From NCBI GenBank assembly GCA_913775005.1, contig CAJYKY010000093.1, positions 1-7,255 of the forward strand: a stretch of 7,255 nt of DNA, read 5' to 3'. Below the pieces are notes generated by a model, which saw nothing but the letters and a program-made list of their open reading frames with translations, made no database searches and had not been told where the DNA came from. Shown piece by piece: positions 1-6,178 of the stretch. This DNA comes from an uncultured Achromobacter sp. Lineage in GTDB: Bacteria; Pseudomonadota; Gammaproteobacteria; Burkholderiales; Burkholderiaceae_B. Made by a program: the position numbers and the translations under genes. Numbering within the stretch: position 1 is the stretch's first letter; each line of letters opens with the position of its first letter.

Positions 1-1275
1 TTCGTCGATGATCTTCATGGCTTCGACCTTGGGCGCGCCCGTCAGCGTGCCGGCCGGGAACGCGGCGCGCAGCACGTCCATGCTGGTCATGCCGGGGTTC
101 AGGTTGCCGGTCACGTTGGACACCAGATGCATCACGTGCGAATAGCGTTCGATGACCATCGTGTCGCTGACCTTCACCGAACCCACTTCGGCCACGCGGC
201 CCACGTCGTTGCGGGCCAGGTCGATCAGCATCACGTGTTCGGCCACTTCCTTCGGATCGGCCTTCAGCTCGGCGGCCAGCGCGGCGTCTTCTTCAGGCGT
301 GGCGCCGCGCTTGCGGGTGCCGGCCAGCGGGCGGATGGTGATCTGCGACTTCGGCTCGCCGTTGTCCATGACGCGTTCCTGACGCACCAGGATTTCAGGC
401 GACGCGCCCACGACCTGGAAGTCACCGAAGTTCCAGAAGTACATGTAGGGGGAGGGGTTCAGCGACCGCAGAGCGCGGTAGAGGGACAGCGGGGAATCAC
501 GGAAGGGTTTGGCGATGACCTGGCCGATCTGCACTTGCATCAGGTCGCCAGCGGCAATGTGTTCCTTGGCGCGGTGCACCGCCGCCAGATAGTCCTCTTT
601 CTTGAAGTCCCGGCGCTCTTCGGTTTGCATGCTGGCGTGGCTGTACGGGATTTCCACCGGGCGTCGCAGACGCGCGCGCAGGTCGTGCAGGCGCTGCTGG
701 GCGCGGCTGTAGGATTCGGCCTGGCTGGGGTCGGCATAGACCATCAGGTAGATGCGGCCGGCCAGGTTGTCGACGATGACCAGTTCGTCTACGTGCATCA
801 GCATCAGGTCGGGCGTGCCGCCTTCCATGCCCGCCGGGAAGGGCTTCACGGCCGGGCCCAGGCAGGGCTCGATGTGACGCACGGTGTCGTAGCCGAAGTA
901 GCCGGCCAGGCCGCCGCAAAAGCGCGGCATGCCGGGGCGCAGCGCCACCTTGAAGCGGCTTTGGTATTGCTCGATGAACGCCAGCGGGTCGCCTTCGTGC
1001 GTTTCCACGACGTGGCCGTCGTGCAGCACTTCGGTCAGCGTGCCGCTGGCGCGGATCACGGTGCGGGCCGGCAGGCCGATGAACGAATAGCGGCCAAAGC
1101 GTTCGCCGCCCACCACCGATTCCATCAGGCACGTCATGCGGCCGGCCAGCGGGCCGGCATGTGCCAGCTTCAGATAGATACCCAGCGGGGTGTCCAGGTC
1201 GGCGTAGGTTTCCGCCACCAGCGGGATGCGGTTGTAGCCTTGTGCGGCAAGCGCCTTGAATTCGATCTCGGTCAT
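1..1275 (-). CDS. trpE: Anthranilate synthase component I (TrpE), N-terminal 425 residues; C-terminus off the left edge
   Basis: TrpE makes anthranilate from chorismate using ammonia supplied by the TrpG glutaminase, the first committed step of tryptophan synthesis in the cytoplasm. The frame is open from the ATG at 1275 to the window edge; the family is about 500 residues, so roughly 80 are missing. Visible motifs: an N-terminal LMES segment (residues 50-53) in the region that binds feedback tryptophan, NPSPYMYF (273-280) also in the Trp-binding/catalytic core, then TIRPLAGTRKRG, the LIDLARNDVGRV block and AGTLTGAPKVEAMKIIDE of the chorismate-binding domain. All are intact, so the enzyme looks functional and feedback-sensitive. 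The related p-aminobenzoate and isochorismate synthases are less likely, given the LMES/PSPYM pair and the Trp-codon leader just upstream. The Shine-Dalgarno is weak (CGAGA about 8 nt before the ATG). trpG, trpD and trpC would be expected beyond the edge. Confidence 0.96.
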   Translation of the reverse strand, partial: MTEIEFKALAAQGYNRIPLVAETYADLDTPLGIYLKLAHAGPLAGRMTCLMESVVGGERFGRYSFIGLPARTVIRASGTLTEVLHDGHVVETHEGDPLAFIEQYQSRFKVALRPGMPRFCGGLAGYFGYDTVRHIEPCLGPAVKPFPAGMEGGTPDLMLMHVDELVIVDNLAGRIYLMVYADPSQAESYSRAQQRLHDLRARLRRPVEIPYSHASMQTEERRDFKKEDYLAAVHRAKEHIAAGDLMQVQIGQVIAKPFRDSPLSLYRALRSLNPSPYMYFWNFGDFQVVGASPEILVRQERVMDNGEPKSQITIRPLAGTRKRGATPEEDAALAAELKADPKEVAEHVMLIDLARNDVGRVAEVGSVKVSDTMVIERYSHVMHLVSNVTGNLNPGMTSMDVLRAAFPAGTLTGAPKVEAMKIIDE

Positions 1276-1326
1276 GTCGGGTCTCGTAAGCGTAATGTTG
1301 ATTTGCTTTTGGACCAGGCGCACAGC

Positions 1327-1360
1327 AAAAAGCCCGGTCCAGGTAACTGGTTCCGGGCTT
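1327..1360 (-). terminator. Intrinsic terminator hairpin of the trp attenuator
   Basis: Read on the minus strand, AAGCCCGG (1360-1353) pairs perfectly with CCGGGCTT (1337-1330). Inside, CCAG and CTGG form a second 4-bp stem around a TTAC loop. The stem runs straight into a run of five T (1331-1327). It ends 51 nt before the trpE ATG and lies downstream of a Trp-codon-rich leader frame, so it is best read as the attenuator terminator rather than the end of gph, whose stop is about 185 nt upstream. Confidence 0.85.
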
Positions 1361-1364
1361 GGCT

Positions 1365-1379
1365 CTGTGTTTTACACAG
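1365..1379 (-). promoter_or_regulatory. Small hairpin in the trp leader (possible pause or spacer hairpin)
   Basis: A perfect 6-bp stem CTGTGT/ACACAG with a 3-nt loop sits between the leader-peptide stop codon and the terminator hairpin. It has no T run, so it is not a terminator. In trp leaders a hairpin before the terminator can pause RNA polymerase, but the classical pause hairpin overlaps the leader peptide, which this one does not. Its role is inference. Confidence 0.4.
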
Positions 1380-1420
1380 CTACGGCACTAGGCGGCATAC
1401 GCGTCCAGGGCCGGGAGGGA

Positions 1421-1495
1421 TCATCGCCACCCGGAAGACAAACGCCACCAGCGCCACGAGGCGCCGAGCATTTGGTTCTGGGGGAAAGCGTTCAT
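1421..1495 (-). CDS. trpL: trp operon leader peptide, 24 residues with four Trp
   Basis: A short frame upstream of trpE reads M-N-A-F-P-Q-N-Q-M-L-G-A-S, then W-R-W-W-R-L-S-S-G-W-R and a TGA stop (1423-1421). Tryptophan is normally rare, so four Trp codons in 24, three of them within four codons (1456-1445), is the signature of a ribosome-stalling attenuation peptide. When charged tRNA-Trp is short the ribosome stalls there, the downstream RNA folds differently and trpE is transcribed. I chose the ATG at 1495 because GAAG and GGA lie just before it. The in-frame ATG at 1471 would give 16 residues but has no visible ribosome-binding site. Frame, composition and position all agree with the terminator at 1327-1360. 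The peptide itself is not expected to have another function. Confidence 0.82.
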   Translation of the reverse strand: MNAFPQNQMLGASWRWWRLSSGWR

Positions 1496-1543
1496 TGATC
1501 CAGTCTTCAGAGATTCGGGATGTCAGCGATACGACAGCTGAAT

Positions 1544-2248
1544 TCAGGCAATTTTTGCCGCGTTCTGGTTTTGATTCCAGAGCGCTACCCATTCAGCCGC
1601 GTTGACAAGCGTGTCAACTATACCATCGACATCCAGCTCGCGCACGTCACGTCCTTCGTTGTAGCCGTAGGGCACCACCAGCACCTGCGTGCCGGCCGTG
1701 CGGCCTGCCTGCGCGTCGTTGATCGAATCGCCGATGGTCACGGCCTCAGTCACCGTCACGCCCAGCAGCTCGCAGGCGTGCAGCACTTGGTCGGGGTCGG
1801 GCTTGCGGCGCGTGCAGGTGTCGCCGCAGACCACCGCGTCGAAAAAGCCCGCCAGGCCGGTGCGCTGCAATAGCGGCAGCGTGAATTCGGTGGGCTTGTT
1901 GGTGACGACGGCCAGCTTCAGCCCCTGGTCACGCATGTGCTTCAAGCCTTCCAGCACGCCCGGATAGACCTGCGCGCGTTCGCCGTTGACTAGGTGGTAG
2001 TGGCGGTAAAAGGCTTCGCGCGCGCGCTCGAATTCGGCGGGCGTGGGGTCGGCCGCCTGAAGGCTGCCGGCCAGGCTGCGGCGCACCAGGTTGTCGACGC
2101 CCTTGCCCACGAACGTGGCCACGACGTCTTCACGCAGCGCCGTCATGCCAAGTTCCACGCGCATGGCGTTGGCGGCAAAAGCCAGATCGGGGATGGAGTC
2201 CAGCAGGGTGCCGTCCAGGTCCAGCAGCGCAGCGCGAAAAGCAGTCAT
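1544..2248 (-). CDS. gph: Phosphoglycolate phosphatase, HAD superfamily
   Basis: A 234-residue HAD hydrolase of the Gph family, which removes phosphate from 2-phosphoglycolate, a by-product of DNA 3'-end repair and of oxygenation reactions. All HAD motifs are visible: DLDGT (residues 10-14, nucleophile Asp10 and acid/base Asp12), VVTNKP (114-119), Lys149 in the RRKPDP segment, and GDSINDAQAG (173-182) for magnesium. The helical cap lies between motifs I and II. The start is the ATG at 2248, preceded by AGGA at 7-nt spacing; an open extension upstream runs through rpe and is not real. The gene follows rpe by 16 nt, so the two are almost certainly co-transcribed, an arrangement common in proteobacteria. 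The C-terminus ends in an Asn/Gln/Ala-rich tail. Specificity within the HAD family is inferred from overall similarity and context. Confidence 0.94.
   Translation of the reverse strand: MTAFRAALLDLDGTLLDSIPDLAFAANAMRVELGMTALREDVVATFVGKGVDNLVRRSLAGSLQAADPTPAEFERAREAFYRHYHLVNGERAQVYPGVLEGLKHMRDQGLKLAVVTNKPTEFTLPLLQRTGLAGFFDAVVCGDTCTRRKPDPDQVLHACELLGVTVTEAVTIGDSINDAQAGRTAGTQVLVVPYGYNEGRDVRELDVDGIVDTLVNAAEWVALWNQNQNAAKIA
1601..1618. repeat. 18-nt perfect palindrome inside the 3' end of gph
   Basis: GTTGACA-AGCG-TGTCAAC has perfect 7-bp arms around a 4-nt centre. It lies in the gph coding sequence about 105 nt before the trp leader ATG. Each strand contains a TTGACA hexamer, but no acceptable -10 element lies 16-18 nt downstream on the minus strand. 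It may be chance codon use or a repressor site for an internal trp promoter. Confidence 0.35.
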
Positions 2249-2264
2249 GTCGATATCCTGATAC

Positions 2265-2969
2265 TTAGATGGCGGTGGTTTCGCCGATGGCGATCTGTTC
2301 GCGCATCGACTTGATGATGCCGGCGTAGTCCGGCTTGCCGAAGATGGCCGAGCCGGCCACGAAGGTGTCGGCGCCTGCGCGGCGGATTTCAGCGATGTTG
2401 TCGATTTTGACGCCGCCATCCACTTGCAGCACGATTTCCTGGCCGCCGGCCTGCGTCCAGGCGTCGATGCGGGCGCGGGCTTCGCGCAGCTTGGTCAGCG
2501 CGCCGGGGATGAAGCTTTGGCCGCCAAAACCCGGGTTGACCGACATGATCAGCACCAGGTCGATCTTGTCCATGACGTAGTCCAGGTAGGACAGCGGCGT
2601 GGCGGGGTTGAAGACCAGGCCGGCCTTACAGCCGTTTTCGCGGATCAGGGACAGCGTGCGGTCCACGTGGCGGCTCGCGTCCGGATGAAAGCTGATGTAG
2701 TCGGCGCCGGCCTTGGCGAACATCGGCACCAGGTCATCCACCGGTTCCACCATCAGATGCACGTCGATCGGCACTTGCACGTGCGGGCGGATCGCTGCGC
2801 ACACCATCGGGCCGATGGTCAGGTTGGGGACGTAGTGGTTGTCCATCACGTCCACGTGAATCCAGTCGGCGCCTGCTGCGACGACATTGCGGACTTCTTC
2901 GCCCAGGCGGGCGAAGTCAGCCGACAGGATGCTGGGAGTGATGCGAGTGGAGGCCGTGGAGGTTGACAT
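2265..2969 (-). CDS. rpe: Ribulose-phosphate 3-epimerase
   Basis: Rpe interconverts D-ribulose 5-phosphate and D-xylulose 5-phosphate in the pentose phosphate pathway, a metal-dependent (beta/alpha)8-barrel enzyme of the cytoplasm. With the ATG at 2969 it has 234 residues, normal for the family. Landmarks: ITPSILSADF (10-19, substrate Ser), HVDVMD (38-43, metal ligands His38 and Asp40), HLMV (71-74, ligand His71), SFHPDASRH, the phosphate/substrate loop MSVNPGFGGQSF (142-153), QVDGGV (182-187, second catalytic Asp183) and GSAIF (206-210). All active-site residues are present. An in-frame ATG at 2993 would add eight residues (MPSPIPNI). Neither start has a clear Shine-Dalgarno; I preferred the shorter because the family's conserved region begins soon after it. 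It is the first gene of a minus-strand unit with gph, divergent from apaG. Confidence 0.96.
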   Translation of the reverse strand: MSTSTASTRITPSILSADFARLGEEVRNVVAAGADWIHVDVMDNHYVPNLTIGPMVCAAIRPHVQVPIDVHLMVEPVDDLVPMFAKAGADYISFHPDASRHVDRTLSLIRENGCKAGLVFNPATPLSYLDYVMDKIDLVLIMSVNPGFGGQSFIPGALTKLREARARIDAWTQAGGQEIVLQVDGGVKIDNIAEIRRAGADTFVAGSAIFGKPDYAGIIKSMREQIAIGETTAI

Positions 2970-3001
2970 GATGTTCGGGATTGGGGAGGGCATAATGTGC
3001 C

Positions 3002-3031
3002 ATTATTGCAGTTTGGGGCGCGGGTTCGGAA
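3002..3031 (-). promoter_or_regulatory. Candidate sigma-70 promoter of rpe-gph
   Basis: On the minus strand AATAAT (3007-3002) matches the TATAAT -10 consensus at five of six positions. The best -35 is TTCCGA (3031-3026), a weak three of six at 18-nt spacing. A start site would fall near 2995, leaving a 5' leader of about 26 nt before the ATG at 2969 and almost none before the alternative ATG at 2993. This rests on short motifs only. Confidence 0.3.
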
Positions 3032-3071
3032 AGGCGAGTCTCGCAGGTGCCGGAAACTGCGTCTTCCAAGC

Positions 3072-3098
3072 GCGCGGCGCCGACCGTCGGCCCCGCGC
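3072..3098. repeat. 27-nt imperfect palindrome in the rpe/apaG divergent gap
   Basis: The arms GCGCGG and CCGCGC enclose GCCGAC-C-GTCGGC, with a single C/C mismatch (3078 and 3092) and the symmetry centre at 3085. It ends 21 nt before the apaG GTG, just ahead of its ribosome-binding site, and has no T run, so it is not a terminator. It could be an operator or a hairpin in the apaG 5' leader. High GC raises the odds of chance symmetry. Confidence 0.45.
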
Positions 3099-3119
3099 CC
3101 AGCCACACAGGGAAGGACT

Positions 3120-3494
3120 GTGAAACCTTACGACCTTAGCGTCTCTGTCTCTCCACGCTTCGTGCCTGAACAGTCCGATCCGGGCGAACAGCAATTCGTG
3201 TTCGCCTATACCGTACGCATCACCAACACGGGCGAACATCCCGCCCAGGTGATCAGCCGCCACTGGATCATCACCGACGGCAACCAGCGCGTGCAGGAAG
3301 TGCGCGGGCTGGGCATCGTGGGCCAGCAACCTTTGCTGGCGCCCGGCGAAACCTTCGAATACACCAGCGGCTGTCCCCTGCCCACCCCGGTGGGCACGAT
3401 GCGCGGCACTTATCACTGCGTCGGCGAGAACGGCATCCCGTTCGAAGTGCCGATCTCCGAATTCGTCCTGGCCATGCCCCGTACGCTGCATTGA
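3120..3494 (+). CDS. apaG: ApaG domain protein (Co2+/Mg2+ efflux-associated)
   Basis: A 124-residue protein matching the ApaG (DUF525) family over its full length. ApaG has a fibronectin-III-like beta-sandwich fold; the Salmonella homologue CorD is linked to cobalt resistance and magnesium efflux, but the biochemical role is unsettled. Visible family features are the N-terminal SVSPRFVPEQS strand, VFAYTVRITNTGEHPAQVISRHW (shown here as the stretches 28-38 and 39-49), the GLGIVG glycine motif at 63-68 followed by QQPLLAPGE, and GTMRGTYHC near residue 100. The start is a GTG at 3120 with GGGAAGG just upstream; the open frame continues upstream but lacks family similarity. In E. coli apaG lies next to apaH and ksgA; here it leads a plus-strand group with mltA 42 nt downstream, so the context does not clarify its role. 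Confidence 0.93.
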   Translation: MKPYDLSVSVSPRFVPEQSDPGEQQFVFAYTVRITNTGEHPAQVISRHWIITDGNQRVQEVRGLGIVGQQPLLAPGETFEYTSGCPLPTPVGTMRGTYHCVGENGIPFEVPISEFVLAMPRTLH

Positions 3495-3536
3495 ATCTTG
3501 CGGCCGGCCGCCCGTAGCCCGTTTTTTCCATTGCTC

Positions 3537-4838
3537 ATGAAGCGCATTCTTAGCCTGTCCCTGCTGTCGGTTCTGTTGGCGGCATGTTCCACCCCCTCGG
3601 AAGTTCCCCCCGAATCCGGCCTGCCCGCCACCCCCGGCGCGCGCACCCCGGCCGCTGATGGCCCCTTGGTGGTGCCGTCGCTGTCGGCCTTGCCCGATAC
3701 TCCGCCGCGCGCGTTGGCGGGCAAGTTCAAGGCGGGCACCTGGTCTGAAATGCCCGGGTGGAGCGCCGACGACCTGACCCAGTTCTGGCCGCTGTTCCTG
3801 CGTAACTGCAAGGGGCTGATGCGGCCGACCAGCGGCAACCTGGCCGCGCCTGCCCGCGCGACGCCCCGGGCGTGGCAGCCGGTGTGCGCTGCCGCCGTCG
3901 ACCCGTCGCGGGCGCCCGCCGCCAATGACGGCGAGGCCGTGCGCCGCTTCCTGCAAACCTATCTTCAGCCCTGGCGCCTGAATGCCGCCGACGGCAAGCC
4001 GGCCACCAATACCGTCACTGGTTACTACGAACCCTTGGTGCGCGGCTCGCGCCGCCAGGGCGGTAACTACCAATGGCCGCTGTATGCAGTGCCGGCCGAC
4101 CTGCTCACCATCGACCTGGGGTCCATCTACCCGGATCTGGCCGGCAAGCGCGTGCGCGGCAAGCTGGAAGGCAAGCGCGTGGTGCCCTACGACACCCGCG
4201 CGGCCATCGAATCGTCCGGCCGCCGTCCCCCCGTGGTGGTGTGGGTGGATGATCCGGTGGACAACTTCTTTCTTCAGGTGCAGGGCTCTGGCCGCGTGCA
4301 GTTGACCGACGGGCCTGACACCGGCAAGACCATCCGCGTGGCCTATGCCGACCACAACGGCCAGCCCTATGTGTCCATCGGCCGCTGGCTTATCGATCGC
4401 GGCGAACTCTCGGCTGACCAGGCGTCGATGCAGAATATCCGCGCCTGGGCGCAGCGCAATCCCAAGCGCGTGCAGGAAATGCTCAACGCCAACCCGGCGG
4501 TGGTGTTCTTCCGCGAAGAGGCCGTCATCGACCCCGAACAGGGTCCCAAGGGCGCCTATGCCATCCCGCTGGCGCCCAAGCGTTCCATCGCCGTGGACGC
4601 AACCTTCGTGCCGCTGGGCACGCCGGTGTACCTGGCCACCACCTTGCCCGCGTCCGACCGGCCGCTGCAACGCCTGGTGTTCGCGCAGGACACGGGCACG
4701 GCCATCCGGGGCGCGGCGCGTGCCGACTTCTATTGGGGTTACGGCGAAGAGGCCGGCCAGCAGGCGGGCCGGATGAAGCAACGGGGCCAAATGTGGGTGC
4801 TGTGGCCCAAGCAGGCGGGGGAGCCTTCGGCAAGATGA
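3537..4838 (+). CDS. mltA: Membrane-bound lytic murein transglycosylase A (lipoprotein)
   Basis: MltA cleaves the MurNAc-GlcNAc bond of peptidoglycan, leaving 1,6-anhydro-MurNAc, and acts from the inner face of the outer membrane during wall turnover. The 433-residue product starts with a lipoprotein signal (MKRIL, then a hydrophobic stretch) and an LAAC lipobox with Cys17 as the lipidated residue; Ser follows it, which fits outer-membrane sorting. A proline-rich linker (about 20-60) leads to the MltA domain: VTGYYEPLVRGS (160-171), NFFLQVQGSGRVQL (243-256), NPAVVFFRE. The C-terminal 3D domain has AVDATFVPLGTPVYL (352-366), AQDTGTAIRG (383-392) and ADFYWGYGEEAG. The three conserved Asp (354, 385, 397) include the catalytic one; I cannot say by eye which. 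The ATG at 3537 gives the signal peptide but has no clear Shine-Dalgarno, suggesting coupling to apaG or a weak site. The stop overlaps the next gene by ATGA. Confidence 0.95.
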   Translation: MKRILSLSLLSVLLAACSTPSEVPPESGLPATPGARTPAADGPLVVPSLSALPDTPPRALAGKFKAGTWSEMPGWSADDLTQFWPLFLRNCKGLMRPTSGNLAAPARATPRAWQPVCAAAVDPSRAPAANDGEAVRRFLQTYLQPWRLNAADGKPATNTVTGYYEPLVRGSRRQGGNYQWPLYAVPADLLTIDLGSIYPDLAGKRVRGKLEGKRVVPYDTRAAIESSGRRPPVVVWVDDPVDNFFLQVQGSGRVQLTDGPDTGKTIRVAYADHNGQPYVSIGRWLIDRGELSADQASMQNIRAWAQRNPKRVQEMLNANPAVVFFREEAVIDPEQGPKGAYAIPLAPKRSIAVDATFVPLGTPVYLATTLPASDRPLQRLVFAQDTGTAIRGAARADFYWGYGEEAGQQAGRMKQRGQMWVLWPKQAGEPSAR

Positions 4839-6004
4839 GCCATCAAATCGTTGTTTGCGGGGCCGGCATCGTCGGCCTGTCGACCGCCCTGGCATTGGCC
4901 CGGCGCGGCCAGCGCGTTGCCGTCCTGGCGCCGCGCGCGGCTGTGCCTGCCGCCGATCCCAATCGCTATCACCCGCGCGTGTATGCCATCTCGCCCGCCA
5001 GCCAGCGTTTTCTGGCCGACCTGGGTGTCTGGGACGCGATGCCCGCCGCCCGGCTGATGCCGGTCGAAGCCATGGAGATCCACGGCGACGCCGACGGCCA
5101 GGTCAACCTGAACGCGTGGCAGGCGGCGCTGCCGCAACTGGCCTGGATCGTTGAATCCGGCGAGATCGAACGCGTGCTGATCCAGGCCGTGCGCATGTTC
5201 GGCATTCCCTGGCTGGAAGACCGCTGCACCGGCTACCGGGATGGCGTTGTTGAAACCGAAAGCGGCGCGCGCATCGAAGCGGAATTGTTCGTGGGGGCGG
5301 ATGGCGCGGCCTCCCCGCTGCGCACGGCGGCCGGCATGAAGCACGACGCGGTGTCGTACGAAGATACCGGGCTGGTCGTGCACCTGGACGCCGAACATGC
5401 CCACCACGGCACGGCCATCCAGTGGTTCCGCGATGACGGCGTGCTGGCGCTGCTGCCGCTGCCCGACACCGCAGACGGCCCGCAGGTCTCGATGGTATGG
5501 TCCATGCGCAATGCGCCCGCGCAAGCGCTGTTGGCGCTGCCGCCCGAGGCGCAGGCTGCCCGGCTGGAAGCCTTGCTGGCCGATGCCGCCGAAGGCCGGC
5601 TTGGCCGGTTGAAGGTGCGTAGCAAGCTTCACGGTTTCCCGCTGACGCTGGAACGCGCCCAGATGGTGGCGCCGGGTATCGCCTTGGCGGGCGACGCCGC
5701 GCATCGGCTGCATCCGCTGGCGGGGCAGGGCCTGAACCTGGGCCTGGGCGATGTCGAGGCCCTGGCGCGCACCGTGGCCGGACGCGAATCGTACCGATCG
5801 GCCGGGGACTTGCGCGTGTTGCATCGCTATCAGCGTGCGCGCGCCGAACCCGTGTTGGCCATGCGCCTGGCAACCGACGGCCTGCACAAGCTGTTCGCGT
5901 CCCACGCGACGCCGCTGGTGTGGCTGCGCAATGCCGGGATGCACTGGGTGGAAAAGGCGCCGCTGATCAAGCGCCGGTTGATTGCGGGGGCGTCCGCCAA
6001 TTGA
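4835..6004 (+). CDS. FAD-dependent aromatic hydroxylase, UbiH/UbiF/Coq6 family
   Basis: A 389-residue flavoprotein monooxygenase of the class A family that hydroxylates the aromatic ring of ubiquinone precursors using NAD(P)H and O2. Motifs in order: the Rossmann GAGIVG (residues 9-14) binding ADP of FAD, RVYAISPAS (48-56) typical of the Ubi group, the GADG motif (154-157) and the FAD ribityl motif AGDAAHRLHPLAGQGLNLG (285-303), followed by D306. These fit ubiquinone hydroxylases better than salicylate-type ones. Which position on the ring it hydroxylates (C1, C5 or C6) cannot be told here, so I give no symbol; betaproteobacteria vary in which Ubi hydroxylases they carry. The ATG at 4835 overlaps the mltA stop (ATGA), so it is probably translated by coupling. 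A longer frame upstream lies inside mltA and is rejected. No terminator is evident after its stop. Confidence 0.88.
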   Translation: MSHQIVVCGAGIVGLSTALALARRGQRVAVLAPRAAVPAADPNRYHPRVYAISPASQRFLADLGVWDAMPAARLMPVEAMEIHGDADGQVNLNAWQAALPQLAWIVESGEIERVLIQAVRMFGIPWLEDRCTGYRDGVVETESGARIEAELFVGADGAASPLRTAAGMKHDAVSYEDTGLVVHLDAEHAHHGTAIQWFRDDGVLALLPLPDTADGPQVSMVWSMRNAPAQALLALPPEAQAARLEALLADAAEGRLGRLKVRSKLHGFPLTLERAQMVAPGIALAGDAAHRLHPLAGQGLNLGLGDVEALARTVAGRESYRSAGDLRVLHRYQRARAEPVLAMRLATDGLHKLFASHATPLVWLRNAGMHWVEKAPLIKRRLIAGASAN

Positions 6005-6053
6005 CAGGCGGCGCTGCGGGGGGCAGGAGGTTTGCGCTTTGAGAAATTCTTTT

Positions 6054-6081
6054 GGAACCTTGAAGCGGGGCCAACGTCTGA
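6054..6081 (+). promoter_or_regulatory. Candidate sigma-E (RpoE) promoter of dsbC
   Basis: GGAACCT (6054-6060) is one base from the sigma-E -35 consensus GGAACTT. Sixteen nt later comes TCTGA (6077-6081), a known sigma-E-type -10. Spacing fits the class. Transcription would start near 6088, giving a dsbC leader of about 90 nt. In E. coli dsbC is a member of the sigma-E envelope-stress regulon, so the position makes biological sense. Not tested; two short motifs only. Confidence 0.6.
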
Positions 6082-6178
6082 CAGACACTTGCACTCCTCT
6101 TTTGCGTCCATCCCGGCCAGCCCGGCTGCCGGATGCGTTACGCTCCCACCAAAGCACACGATAAGTACAGGAGTACCG

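Noticed and set aside
127..1605. A 492-codon open frame on the plus strand across trpE and the trp leader
   Set aside because: It is antisense to trpE, which carries every expected anthranilate synthase motif; the His/Val/Gln-rich product resembles no family.
1585..1617. TTGACA on the minus strand as the -35 of an internal trp promoter
   Set aside because: No hexamer resembling TATAAT lies 16-18 nt downstream (the best is GAATGG), so the promoter is not supported by sequence.
3500..3525. Palindrome GCGGCCGGCCGC followed by TTTTTT, as an apaG terminator
   Set aside because: The palindrome leaves only a 4-bp stem once a loop is allowed, and the T run begins about 8 nt after it, too far for an intrinsic terminator. 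The mltA start follows at once.
3003..4895. A 630-codon open frame on the minus strand opposite apaG and mltA
   Set aside because: Same reason: a shadow of strongly biased codon use in apaG and mltA, with low-complexity composition.
6113..6132. CCGGC/GCCGG pairing in the dsbC leader as a regulatory hairpin
   Set aside because: The stem is only 5 bp with a long loop, and such pairings are frequent by chance at this base composition.
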